The notes under the pieces: model-generated | What the model was told of the DNA's origin: nothing | Databases searched by the model: none | Seen by the model: the letters and a program-made list of their open reading frames with translations, nothing else | Origin: Paraburkholderia phenazinium | GTDB lineage: Bacteria; Pseudomonadota; Gammaproteobacteria; Burkholderiales; Burkholderiaceae | Assembly (NCBI RefSeq): GCF_900100735.1 | Contig: NZ_FNCJ01000024.1 | Coordinates: forward strand, 36,569 to 100,568 | Length of the DNA stretch: 64,000 nucleotides | Reading direction: 5' to 3' | Translations under genes and position numbers: made by a program | Shown: piece after piece, positions 51,469 through 59,519 of the stretch | Layout of the letters: every line of letters starts with the position of its first letter | Numbering within the stretch: position 1 is the first letter of the stretch

Positions 51469-52962
51469 TCAGAAGTCGCTATCGAGGCCGTCTTGCACCT
51501 GCTCGGCGGCGCGCAGCACAGCGCGCGCCTTGTTTTCGGTCTCTTGCCATTCGGATTCGGGCACCGAATCCGCGACGATACCCGCTGCCGCCTGCACATA
51601 CAGATTGCCGTTGCTGATCACGCCGGTGCGGATCGTGATGGCCAGATCCATTTCGCCGGTGAACGACAGGTAGCCGACCGCACCACCGTACAGTCCGCGC
51701 TTGACCGGTTCGAGTTCGTCGATCAGTTCCATCGCCCGCACCTTCGGCGCGCCCGAGAGCGTGCCGGCCGGGAAGGTGGCGCGCAGCACGTCGAAATTGG
51801 TGGTGCCGGGTTTCAGCTTGCCTTCGACCGAGCTCACGATGTGCTGTACGTGCGAGTACTTCTCGATCACCATCTTGTCGGTGACGGTCACCGAGCCGAT
51901 CTGCGCGATTCGGCCCACGTCGTTACGCGCGAGGTCGATCAGCATGACGTGCTCGGCGATTTCCTTCGGGTCGTTCAGCAGTTCGGTGGCAAGCTCGGCA
52001 TCGCGCTCCGGCGTGTTGCCTCGCGGGCGGGTGCCGGCGAGCGGACGGATCGTGACGATCCGGTCTTCGCCGCGCTTTTCCTGGCGCACCAGAATTTCCG
52101 GCGACGCGCCGACCACGTGGAAGTCGCCGAAGTTGTAGTAGTACATGTAGGGCGACGGGTTCAGCGAACGCAGCGCGCGGTACAGGGAAAGGGGATTGTC
52201 GCGATACGGTTTCGTCAGACGTTGGCCAACCTGGACCTGCATCAGTTCGCCGGCGGCGATGTACTCCTTGGCCTTACGCACGGCGGCCAGGTAATCGTCT
52301 TTGGCGAATTCGCGGTAGATCTCGGTGCGCACGCTGGCGGAAGTCACCGGCGGCTGAACGGTGGTGCGCAGACGCTGGCGCAGGTCGCGCAGACGCTGCT
52401 TGGCACGGGTGTAAGCTTCGGGCGTGGTCGGGTCTGCGTAGACCACCAGATACAGCTTGCCGGCGAGGTTATCGATTACCGCCACTTCTTCGGTCAGCAG
52501 CAACTGGATATCGGGCAGGTTCAGATCATCCGGCGGCGCGCTGTGCGCGAGCTTTTTCTCGATGTAGCGCACCGCGTCATAGCCGAAGTAGCCGGCCAGG
52601 CCGCCCGCAAAACGTGGCAGGCCCGGGCGCTGGGCGACCTTGAAACGGCCCTGGAACTGCTGGATGAATTCGAGCGGATCGCCTTCGTGGGTTTCGACGA
52701 CCTTGCCGTCCCGCACCACTTCCGACACGCCGTTGCGGGTGCGCAGTACGGTGCGCGCCGGCAGGCCAATGAACGAATAGCGGCCGAACCGTTCGCCGCC
52801 CACCACCGATTCCAGCAGGAACGAGTTGGCGCCATTGCGCTCGGGCTGCGCGAGCTTCAGGTATAGGGAGAGCGGCGTTTCGAGGTCGGCGAGCGCTTCG
52901 GCGATCAGCGGGATGCGGTTGTAGCCCTCGTTCGCGAGGGACTGGAATTCGAGTTCGGTCAT
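51469..52962 (-). CDS. trpE: Anthranilate synthase component I
   Basis: 497 residues from the ATG at 52962. Converts chorismate to anthranilate. The catalytic C-terminal domain has AGELMQVQVGQRLTKPY, IRPLAGTRPRGNTPERD, DLARNDVGRIAQIGSV, FPAGTLSGAPKVRAMELIDE, and GDFHVVGASPEILVR. The N-terminal region around LPLSLYLKLAQPERNGANSFLLESV carries the Trp-feedback element LLES. A long leader with a Trp-rich leader peptide and terminator precedes it. Confidence 0.96.
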   Translation of the reverse strand: MTELEFQSLANEGYNRIPLIAEALADLETPLSLYLKLAQPERNGANSFLLESVVGGERFGRYSFIGLPARTVLRTRNGVSEVVRDGKVVETHEGDPLEFIQQFQGRFKVAQRPGLPRFAGGLAGYFGYDAVRYIEKKLAHSAPPDDLNLPDIQLLLTEEVAVIDNLAGKLYLVVYADPTTPEAYTRAKQRLRDLRQRLRTTVQPPVTSASVRTEIYREFAKDDYLAAVRKAKEYIAAGELMQVQVGQRLTKPYRDNPLSLYRALRSLNPSPYMYYYNFGDFHVVGASPEILVRQEKRGEDRIVTIRPLAGTRPRGNTPERDAELATELLNDPKEIAEHVMLIDLARNDVGRIAQIGSVTVTDKMVIEKYSHVQHIVSSVEGKLKPGTTNFDVLRATFPAGTLSGAPKVRAMELIDELEPVKRGLYGGAVGYLSFTGEMDLAITIRTGVISNGNLYVQAAAGIVADSVPESEWQETENKARAVLRAAEQVQDGLDSDF

Positions 52963-53030
52963 GTTCCGATCCTGTTCATAGGTCCGTGCGCGGCGTGCGA
53001 CGGACAAAGCGGGGCGATGCGCTGCCTGTG

Positions 53031-53081
53031 GCCGGTTAGACGAGACTGGGTCGTCTTAAAGACAAGGTTAGGCCAACCGGC
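53031..53081 (-). other. Second structured element in the trpE leader
   Basis: Outer arms GCCGGTT (53031-53037) and AACCGGC (53075-53081) enclose an inner stem AGACGA (53038-53043) with TCGTCT (53051-53056). It lies 69 bases upstream of the trpE start. Confidence 0.5.
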
Positions 53082-53201
53082 GCGAGCTTTCCCGCGAAGC
53101 ATGTAAAAGGTACGGGCGTGCCACGGTACTCGAGGTACACGACGGCCGCATGAACCGATGCGACGAAAACTGCTGGGAAAGGCGCGTGAGCGCAGCGAAG
53201 C

Positions 53202-53235
53202 AAAAAACGGTGCCGAAGACGAGCTTCAGCGTACC
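53202..53235 (-). terminator. trp attenuator terminator
   Basis: On the minus strand: GGT-AC-GCTGAAG, loop CTCGT, CTTCGGC-ACC, then GTTTTTTG. Ten paired bases with a 2-base bulge, followed by six T. It lies 11 bases after the trpL stop and about 240 bases before trpE. Confidence 0.8.
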
Positions 53236-53245
53236 TCAGGAGAGG

Positions 53246-53320
53246 TTAGCGCGACCAGCGACGCCAGGGCCAGGCTCCCCGGTCGATGCTGCTCAGACTC
53301 CGTTTTTTGTTCAGAAACAT
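53246..53320 (-). CDS. trpL: trp leader peptide (TrpL), 24 residues
   Basis: A short ORF read on the minus strand from the ATG at 53320 to the TAA at 53246-53248. It ends in WPWRRWSR: three Trp codons among eight residues near the stop, while Trp is rare elsewhere. It begins 16 nt after the stop of gph, so translation may start by reinitiation; no clear ribosome binding site is seen. A U-tailed hairpin follows 10 nt after the stop. This is the arrangement of a ribosome-mediated attenuator for trpEGDC. Confidence 0.82.
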   Translation of the reverse strand: MFLNKKRSLSSIDRGAWPWRRWSR

Positions 53321-53336
53321 GAGGATGAAGGACTTG

Positions 53337-54083
53337 TTAGGTCGATGTAGGGTGCGCTGCGATGGCCTTGGCGGCCTCGAGCAGCGAGGCAACTATACCA
53401 TCCGATTTTATTGTTTGTATAGCCTGGCCATGGTTGTAGCCGTAGGGGACGGTGAGGGTTGCCATGCCCGCTGCGCGGCCGGCCAGCGCGTCGTTTTCCG
53501 AATCGCCGATTGCCACGGCGGCCTCGGGAGCGACCTGCAACTGCGCGCAGGCGGTCAGCATCGGCAGCGGATCGGGCTTCTTTTTTTCCAGGCTGTCGCC
53601 GCCGAGCACCACGCTGAAATAGCCGATCAGCCCATATTGCTCGAGCAGCTCCACGGCGAAGCGGTGCGGCTTGTTGGTGACGCACGCGAGGTTGAGGCCG
53701 GCGTCACGCATGGCGATCAGGCCGGCTTCGACGTCAGGGTACAGCCGCGTATGGCGGCCGTTGATCCTGGCGTACTCTTCCTGGTAGATGGCGAGCGCCT
53801 CGTCGAAACGGTCCTGCGCGTGGCTCGCTTCAAAGCGCGGCGCCAGCACACTGCGGATCAGGTGTTCCGAACCCTTGCCGACATAACCCACCACTTCCTC
53901 GCGTGACGTTTCCGCCGCGTCGAGCTGGGCGAGCATGCCGTTCAGGCCGGCCGTGAAGTCGTCCGCGGTGTCGATCATCGTGCCGTCGAGGTCGATGATC
54001 GCTGCCAGCAGGCGCGGGCCAGTGAAGACCGGCGCCGGAAAGGACGAGTATGAGGACGAAGGCGACGTGGCGCTTGCCGTCAT
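53337..54083 (-). CDS. gph: Phosphoglycolate phosphatase
   Basis: The product is 248 residues. HAD motif I IIDLDGTMIDTADDF (Asp nucleophile), II CVTNKPHRF, III KKKPDPLPML, IV IGDSENDALAGRAAG. Dephosphorylates 2-phosphoglycolate from oxidative DNA damage repair. The start overlaps the rpe stop by four bases. About 20 residues of Ser/Pro-rich sequence precede motif I, longer than in E. coli Gph. Confidence 0.92.
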   Translation of the reverse strand: MTASATSPSSSYSSFPAPVFTGPRLLAAIIDLDGTMIDTADDFTAGLNGMLAQLDAAETSREEVVGYVGKGSEHLIRSVLAPRFEASHAQDRFDEALAIYQEEYARINGRHTRLYPDVEAGLIAMRDAGLNLACVTNKPHRFAVELLEQYGLIGYFSVVLGGDSLEKKKPDPLPMLTACAQLQVAPEAAVAIGDSENDALAGRAAGMATLTVPYGYNHGQAIQTIKSDGIVASLLEAAKAIAAHPTST

Positions 54084-54769
54084 GCGCGTTGCTCGACTTT
54101 GGCCAGTTCGGCGCGCATCTGGTCGATCACCGACTTGTAGTCGTGCTTGCCGAAGATCGCCGAGCCTGCCACGAAGGTGTCCGCACCCGCCGCCGCGATT
54201 TCGGCGATGTTGTCGATCTTCACGCCGCCGTCGACTTCGAGATGGATCTCGCGGCCGGTTTTTTCGTTGTACGCGTCGATGCGCTTGCGTGCTTCGCGCA
54301 GTTTGTTGAGCGCTTCGGGAATGAACGACTGGCCGCCGAAACCCGGATTCACCGACATGATCAGCACCAGATCGACCTTGTCCATCACGTGATCCAGATA
54401 GTTCAGCGAGGTGGCCGGATTGAACACGAGGCCAGCCTTGCAGCCGTGGTCGCGGATCAGCGACAGCGTGCGGTCGATATGGTCCGAGCCCTCAGGATGG
54501 AAGCTGATCACATTGGCGCCGGCTTTGGCGAAATCGGGCACGATCCGGTCGACGGGGCGCACCATCAGATGCACGTCGATCGGCACGTCGACGTGCGGGC
54601 GCAGCGCCTCGCAAACCAGCGGGCCGATGGTCAGGTTCGGCACGTAATGATTGTCCATTACGTCGAAGTGGATCCAGTCGGCGCCGGCAGCGACGACGTT
54701 GCGGACTTCTTCGCCGAGCCGCGAGAAGTCGGCCGACAGAATGCTGGGGGAAATACGGAATTGCGTCAT
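54080..54769 (-). CDS. rpe: Ribulose-phosphate 3-epimerase
   Basis: The product is 229 residues. Interconverts ribulose-5-phosphate and xylulose-5-phosphate. TIM-barrel motifs: ISPSILSADFSRLGEEV, HFDVMDNHYVPNLTIGP (metal His and Asp), DVHLMVRPVDR, SVNPGFGGQSFIPEAL, VDGGVKIDNI and AGSAIF. It is the first gene of rpe-gph-trpEGDC. Confidence 0.96.
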   Translation of the reverse strand: MTQFRISPSILSADFSRLGEEVRNVVAAGADWIHFDVMDNHYVPNLTIGPLVCEALRPHVDVPIDVHLMVRPVDRIVPDFAKAGANVISFHPEGSDHIDRTLSLIRDHGCKAGLVFNPATSLNYLDHVMDKVDLVLIMSVNPGFGGQSFIPEALNKLREARKRIDAYNEKTGREIHLEVDGGVKIDNIAEIAAAGADTFVAGSAIFGKHDYKSVIDQMRAELAKVEQRA

Positions 54770-54977
54770 GGCAGGGGCAGGCGGTAGGCGGAAAACCTCA
54801 TTTTACCGTCTTGCGGGCCGCCAGGCCTTGTCCAGATGGGATTGCCCGGTTGCGGGCATGCCTTGCATGAAGCAGAATGCTTAACCATAGTAGGGCCTTT
54901 ACCGGCGCGCCTGACCGCATGGGCGCCCGGGCCTCTCGCAGCGATTGACGACATCGTTTCACCAGACCGGAATCAGG

Positions 54978-55352
54978 ATGAGCCAGTACGAATTCAGCGT
55001 AGCGGCGCAGGTACAGTACCTGCCCGACGAGTCGGACCCAGAGCGCCGGCAGTATGCGTTCGCCTACACGCTGACCATCCGCAACAGCGGTCAGGTGCCG
55101 GCACAACTGATTGCGCGCCATTGGGTGATTACCGATAGCGACAAGCACGAGCAGGAAGTGAAGGGGCTGGGCGTGGTCGGCCACCAGCCGCTGCTCAAAC
55201 CGGGCGAGCAATTCGAATATACGAGTTGGGCGGTGATTGCGACGCCCGTCGGCACCATGCGTGGGGAGTACTTCTGCGTCGCGGAAGACGGCGAGCGGTT
55301 CGAAGCGCCGGTGCCCGAGTTCGTGCTGCGCATGCCGCGCACACTGCATTGA
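54978..55352 (+). CDS. apaG: ApaG (Co2+/Mg2+ efflux-associated protein)
   Basis: 124 residues from the ATG at 54978 with CAGGA upstream. An Ig-like beta fold: FAYTLTIRNSGQVPAQLIAR, RHWVITDSDKHEQEV, GLGVVGHQPLLKPGEQFEYTS and GTMRGEYFCVAEDGERFE. The role of the family is unclear. It is divergent from rpe. Confidence 0.93.
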   Translation: MSQYEFSVAAQVQYLPDESDPERRQYAFAYTLTIRNSGQVPAQLIARHWVITDSDKHEQEVKGLGVVGHQPLLKPGEQFEYTSWAVIATPVGTMRGEYFCVAEDGERFEAPVPEFVLRMPRTLH

Positions 55353-55385
55353 ACCGGCGGCGTTGCGCGCGGTCTTTAAACTGCT

Positions 55386-55520
55386 TTAGCGTTGTTTGTC
55401 GCGGTTTGCTTTCTTCTTGCCGGACGACGTCCAGACAACGATGAAAACCAGCAGGAAGAGCGCGACTAGCGATTCCAGCGCGAAGATGAGCATCGGGTAT
55501 TCGTCGAACAGATCAGACAT
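55386..55520 (-). CDS. 44-residue single-helix membrane protein
   Basis: From the ATG at 55520. The sequence runs SDLFDEYPMLIFALESL into VALFLLVFIVVW and ends in a basic tail (GKKKANRDKQR), fitting one inner-membrane helix with the C-terminus in the cytoplasm. Not recognised. It overlaps head to head with the mltA region. Longer in-frame starts run through mltA and are ignored. Confidence 0.6.
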   Translation of the reverse strand: MSDLFDEYPMLIFALESLVALFLLVFIVVWTSSGKKKANRDKQR

Positions 55521-55548
55521 GGCGGTTTCCATCAAGAACGAACATTGT

Positions 55549-56670
55549 ATGCGTTTTGTCCGCACCGCCGCCGGCTGGCTGGGGGCGCTTTCGGTCGCTG
55601 TGATGCTGGCTTCGTGCGGCGGCGGCGGTGTGGTGCGGCCTTCCGGGCCGCCAACCGGCGCCGCGATCATCCCTGGGCAGATTGCCTCGGCGCGGCTGAC
55701 ACAGGTGGCGTGGCAGCAGGTGCCCGGCTGGCAGGACGATTCGCTGATCGGGGCGACGGCGGCGCTGCGGCAGAATTGCCTGCGGCTTGCCCGTCAGCCG
55801 AACTGGCAGCGCGCCTGTGCCGCGGCAGCGCAGATCGACGATCTGGATCTGACGAGCGCGCGCGCTTTCTTTGAAGCGTATTTCACGCCGTATCAGTTCG
55901 CCAATACCGACGGCACGCTCGACGGTCTCGTGACCGGCTATTACGAGCCGCTGCTGCGCGGTTCGCGCACGCGCCACGGTGTGTATCAAACCGCGCTGTA
56001 CCGCTGGCCGGCAGGTTATCGTCCTGGCGGCGAACTGCCGAGCCGCGCGCAACTCGAGCGCTCGGGCGTGCTGAACGGCAACGAACTGGTTTGGGTCGAC
56101 GACCCGATCGAGGCGTTTTTCCTGCAGGTGCAAGGCTCGGGGCGCATCGTGATGGAAGACGGCAGTGTCATGCGGCTCGGTTTTGGCGGGACTAACAATC
56201 AGCCGTACAAGTCGATCGGGCGATGGCTGCTCGATCGCGGTGAACTGACGCCGGCGCAGGCGACCATGCAGGGGATCAAGGCGTGGGCCCGCGCCAATCC
56301 GACTCGCGTCGGTGACTTGCTGGACACCAATCCGCGTTTTGTGTTTTTCCGCGAGATGCCGGGCGCGGAGACTATTCCGAGCGGTGGCGCGGATGGTCCG
56401 ATTGGCGCGTTGGGCGTGCCGTTGACGCCGGAACGTTCGATCGCGGTCGATCCGTCGTCGATCCCGCTGGGCACGCCAGTGTTTCTGCAGACAACCCGTC
56501 CGCTTACTAACTCGCCGATGAACCGCCTGGTATTCGCGCAGGATACTGGGTCGGCGATCAAGGGCGGGGTGCGGGCGGATTACTTCTGGGGCCTGGGCGA
56601 TGACGCCGGCGATCTGGCCGGCAAGATGAAGCAGGCCGGGCGGATGTGGTTGCTGTTGCCGAATTCGTGA
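55549..56670 (+). CDS. mltA: Membrane-bound lytic murein transglycosylase A
   Basis: 373 residues from the ATG at 55549. A lipobox (MLASC, Cys23) makes it an outer-membrane lipoprotein. MltA domain: GLVTGYYEPLLRGSRTRHGV, and the C-terminal 3D domain FAQDTGSAIKGGVRADYFWG with the catalytic Asp and DDAG. Cleaves peptidoglycan to 1,6-anhydro products. An upstream ATG at 55519 would add ten residues. Confidence 0.93.
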   Translation: MRFVRTAAGWLGALSVAVMLASCGGGGVVRPSGPPTGAAIIPGQIASARLTQVAWQQVPGWQDDSLIGATAALRQNCLRLARQPNWQRACAAAAQIDDLDLTSARAFFEAYFTPYQFANTDGTLDGLVTGYYEPLLRGSRTRHGVYQTALYRWPAGYRPGGELPSRAQLERSGVLNGNELVWVDDPIEAFFLQVQGSGRIVMEDGSVMRLGFGGTNNQPYKSIGRWLLDRGELTPAQATMQGIKAWARANPTRVGDLLDTNPRFVFFREMPGAETIPSGGADGPIGALGVPLTPERSIAVDPSSIPLGTPVFLQTTRPLTNSPMNRLVFAQDTGSAIKGGVRADYFWGLGDDAGDLAGKMKQAGRMWLLLPNS

Positions 56671-56798
56671 CTTTGCGGGAATAGCGAGGCAAGGAGGCGA
56701 GTCCGGGGACGGGTGCGTACCCGCGCAGCACTCGCCGTGCCGCCTACGGCCGCAGCGGTGCCGGCCGTACTTGCCGGCGCTCCCCGTCTCCAATTTTC

Positions 56799-58103
56799 TC
56801 AACCGCCCAGCCTACGCTTGTCCACGACGCGCCGCGCCTTTCCTACCGAGCGCTCGATACCGTTCACCGCCAACACATTCACCACCGCGCTGATACCGAT
56901 CAGCGCCTTGATGTCGTAGGACAGCGCCTGCTTTGCTGTGGCGAGCGCGGTCGTGTCGGGTGCCGTTTCAGGGCAGGGTTCGACGTTCAGCGTCAGCACA
57001 TCGAGCGGGCCTTCTTTCGTCAGCACGATCTGATAATGCGGTGCGAGGGCGTGCTGCTTGAGCAGCAGTTCCTCGATCTGCGTCGGGAAGACGTTCACGC
57101 CGCGCACGATCATCATGTCGTCCGAGCGGCCGGTGATTTTCTCCATCCGGCGCATGGTGCGCGCGGTTCCGGGCAGCAAGCGCGTGAGATCGCGGGTGCG
57201 GTAACGGATGATCGGCAGCGCTTCTTTCGTCAACGAGGTGAATACCAGTTCGCCCAGTTCGCCGTCCGGCAGTACCTCGCCGGTTTCCGGATCGATGATC
57301 TCCGGGTAAAAGTGATCTTCCCAGATGGTCGGGCCGTCTTTGGTCTCGATGCATTCCGACGCGACGCCCGGACCCATCACTTCCGAGAGACCGTAAATGT
57401 CGACCGCATCGATGCCCATGCGCTTCTCGATCGCGCTGCGCATGTCGTTGGTCCAAGGCTCGGCCCCGAAGATGCCGATACGCAACGAACATTGCGCCGG
57501 GTCGATCCCTTGCCGTTCGAGCTCGTCAGCGATCGACAGCATGTAGCTCGGCGTCACCATGATGATGTCGGGGCGGAAATCCTGAATGAGCTGAACCTGC
57601 TTTTCTGTTTGGCCGCCGCCGAAGGGGATCACGGTGAGGCCGGCGCGTTCTGCGCCGTAGTGGGCGCCCAGGCCGCCGGTGAACAGGCCGTAGCCGTAGC
57701 TGATGTGCACCTTGTCGCCACGCCGTGCGCCGGCTGCGCGAATCGAGCGGGCGACGACGTTGGCCCACGTGTCGATATCGCGCGCCGTGTAGCCGACCAC
57801 GGTCGGCTTGCCGGTCGTACCCGAGGACGCGTGAATCCGTGACACCTGGTCCTGTGGAACCGCGAACATCCCGAATGGGTAGTTGTCGCGCAGATCGCTC
57901 TTGGTCGTGAACGGGAAGCGGGCCAGGTCCGCGAGCGTTTTCACCTCACCTGGATGGACGCCAGCCTCATCGAACTTGCGCCGATAGACCGGCGAATTCT
58001 CATAAGCGTGGGTGAGCGACCATTTCAGCCGTTCAAGCTGAAGTGCGGCGAGTTCGTCGCGGCTCGCCGTTTCGATCGGCTCGAGCGGGAGCGGGGTGTT
58101 CAT
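56799..58103 (-). CDS. paaK: Phenylacetate-CoA ligase
   Basis: 434 residues from the ATG at 58103, with AAGGAGAC upstream. Activates phenylacetate to phenylacetyl-CoA, the entry step of the pathway. Adenylate-forming motifs: HASSGTTGKPTVVGYT (P-loop), DIYGLSEVMGPGVA, and RTRDLTRLLPG with ITGRSDDMMIVRGVNVFP. The last gene of paaN-pcaF-paaG-paaI-paaK. Confidence 0.95.
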   Translation of the reverse strand: MNTPLPLEPIETASRDELAALQLERLKWSLTHAYENSPVYRRKFDEAGVHPGEVKTLADLARFPFTTKSDLRDNYPFGMFAVPQDQVSRIHASSGTTGKPTVVGYTARDIDTWANVVARSIRAAGARRGDKVHISYGYGLFTGGLGAHYGAERAGLTVIPFGGGQTEKQVQLIQDFRPDIIMVTPSYMLSIADELERQGIDPAQCSLRIGIFGAEPWTNDMRSAIEKRMGIDAVDIYGLSEVMGPGVASECIETKDGPTIWEDHFYPEIIDPETGEVLPDGELGELVFTSLTKEALPIIRYRTRDLTRLLPGTARTMRRMEKITGRSDDMMIVRGVNVFPTQIEELLLKQHALAPHYQIVLTKEGPLDVLTLNVEPCPETAPDTTALATAKQALSYDIKALIGISAVVNVLAVNGIERSVGKARRVVDKRRLGG

Positions 58104-58180
58104 CGAATGTCTCCTTGCTTCTACAGAATGGATGGCAGCGTGCGCGACGGCACCGGACCGGTGTCGTGCGCGCTGCGGGT

Positions 58181-58672
58181 TCAGCTTTCCGTTGGAATAA
58201 CACTGCCTCTTATTTGGGCAGATTTGCCGCGAAACATCGCCACGGTTTCGTCCGCGCGATTGGTGACACGAATGTCGTAAATGCCGGTGCGGCCGCTCAA
58301 CGTTTGTTCGATAGCTTCCGCGGTGAGTACGTCGTCGCCCTGTACCGGACGAAGAAACTCGATCGAGCACCCTGCTGCCACCGTGCGGATGTTGTAGCTA
58401 TTGCAGGCGAACGCGAAGCTGGAATCGGCCAGCGTGAAGATCAGGCCGCCGTGGCAGATTTGATGGCCGTTGAGGAAGTCGGGGCGCACGGCCATGCGTA
58501 GACGAGCATAGCCGGGACGGACCTCCAGCAGTTCGATCCCTAGCGCGCGGCTGCAGGCGTCGGCCGCATACATGGCTTCGGCGGTGGCGCGCGCCAGTTC
58601 GTTGGCCGAGAGGGCGCCGCCGCCTTCCGGCCGGGGTGTGATGTCGGCGGCTTGTTCGGGGTGCGCGGACAT
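58181..58672 (-). CDS. paaI: Hydroxyphenylacetyl-CoA thioesterase PaaI
   Basis: The product is 163 residues with a hot-dog fold: GHQICHGGLIFTLADSSFAFACNSYN carries the HGG helix and the catalytic Asp. Releases CoA from dead-end thioesters of the phenylacetate pathway. The start is one base after the paaG stop. About 20 extra residues precede the usual core. Confidence 0.93.
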   Translation of the reverse strand: MSAHPEQAADITPRPEGGGALSANELARATAEAMYAADACSRALGIELLEVRPGYARLRMAVRPDFLNGHQICHGGLIFTLADSSFAFACNSYNIRTVAAGCSIEFLRPVQGDDVLTAEAIEQTLSGRTGIYDIRVTNRADETVAMFRGKSAQIRGSVIPTES

Positions 58673-58673
58673 C

Positions 58674-59465
58674 TTAGCGGCCCTCGAAACGCGGCGCGCG
58701 TTTCTCGATGAAGGCTTGCACCCCTTCTGCGTAGTCGTGGGATTCGCCTAACTCGCGCTGCAGATCGCGCTCCAGATCGAGCTGCTGATCGAGTGTTTGC
58801 ATGACGCCCGCGCGCATCGCCTGCTTGATTGCGGCGATGGCGCGCGTGGGTTGCTGGGCGAGCTGGGCGGCGAGTTTGGCCGACACGGCTGCGAGGTCGG
58901 CGTCGTCGACAACCTGCCAAACGAGTCCCCAGTTTTCGGCTTTTTCGGCGCTGAGCTTGTCGCCGGTAAGGGCGAGCCCGAGCGCCCGGGCCATGCCGAC
59001 ACGTTGCGGCAGGAACCATGTACCGCCCGAATCCGGCACCAGGCCGATTTTCACGAATGCCTGGATGAAGCTGGCCGAGCGTGCCGCGAGGACGATATCG
59101 CAGGCAAGCGCGAGATTGGCGCCTGCACCTGCTGCCGTGCCGTTCACGGCGGCGATCACCGGCAGGGGCAACGCCTGCAGGCGGCGAATCAGCGGGTTGA
59201 AGTGCTGGTCGATCAACTCGCCGAGGTCGGTCATCGCGCCGGGCGTGAAATCGAGGTCGGCAAGATCCTGGCCCGCGCAAAAGCCACGGCCAGCGCCGGT
59301 CAGCACAAGGGCTCGCGCGCCTGCGGGGACCACTTCATCGAGCGCGGCGCTCAGTTCCCGATGCATTGCGCGCGTGAAGCTGTTGAGCTTGTCGGGGCGG
59401 CTCAGCGTCAGGGTGGCGACGCGGCTCGAAGCGTCGAAATCGACGCGGATCGCTTCATATGACAT
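58674..59465 (-). CDS. paaG: 1,2-epoxyphenylacetyl-CoA isomerase
   Basis: The product is 263 residues, a crotonase fold. Isomerises ring-1,2-epoxyphenylacetyl-CoA to oxepin-CoA. GRGFCAGQDLADLDF forms the oxyanion hole and LVPDSGGTWFLPQRVG contains the catalytic Asp of the family. It lies between paaI and the thiolase gene. Confidence 0.93.
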   Translation of the reverse strand: MSYEAIRVDFDASSRVATLTLSRPDKLNSFTRAMHRELSAALDEVVPAGARALVLTGAGRGFCAGQDLADLDFTPGAMTDLGELIDQHFNPLIRRLQALPLPVIAAVNGTAAGAGANLALACDIVLAARSASFIQAFVKIGLVPDSGGTWFLPQRVGMARALGLALTGDKLSAEKAENWGLVWQVVDDADLAAVSAKLAAQLAQQPTRAIAAIKQAMRAGVMQTLDQQLDLERDLQRELGESHDYAEGVQAFIEKRAPRFEGR

Positions 59466-59519
59466 CGGTTGTCTCCTCCTGCAGGCAATTGAAAAGCGTG
59501 TGAGCGGGGTCCGGTTGCT

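Noticed and set aside
56690..56798. GC-rich inverted repeats between mltA and paaK
   Set aside because: Short arms in very GC-rich sequence without a T-run; could be a weak terminator but not supported.
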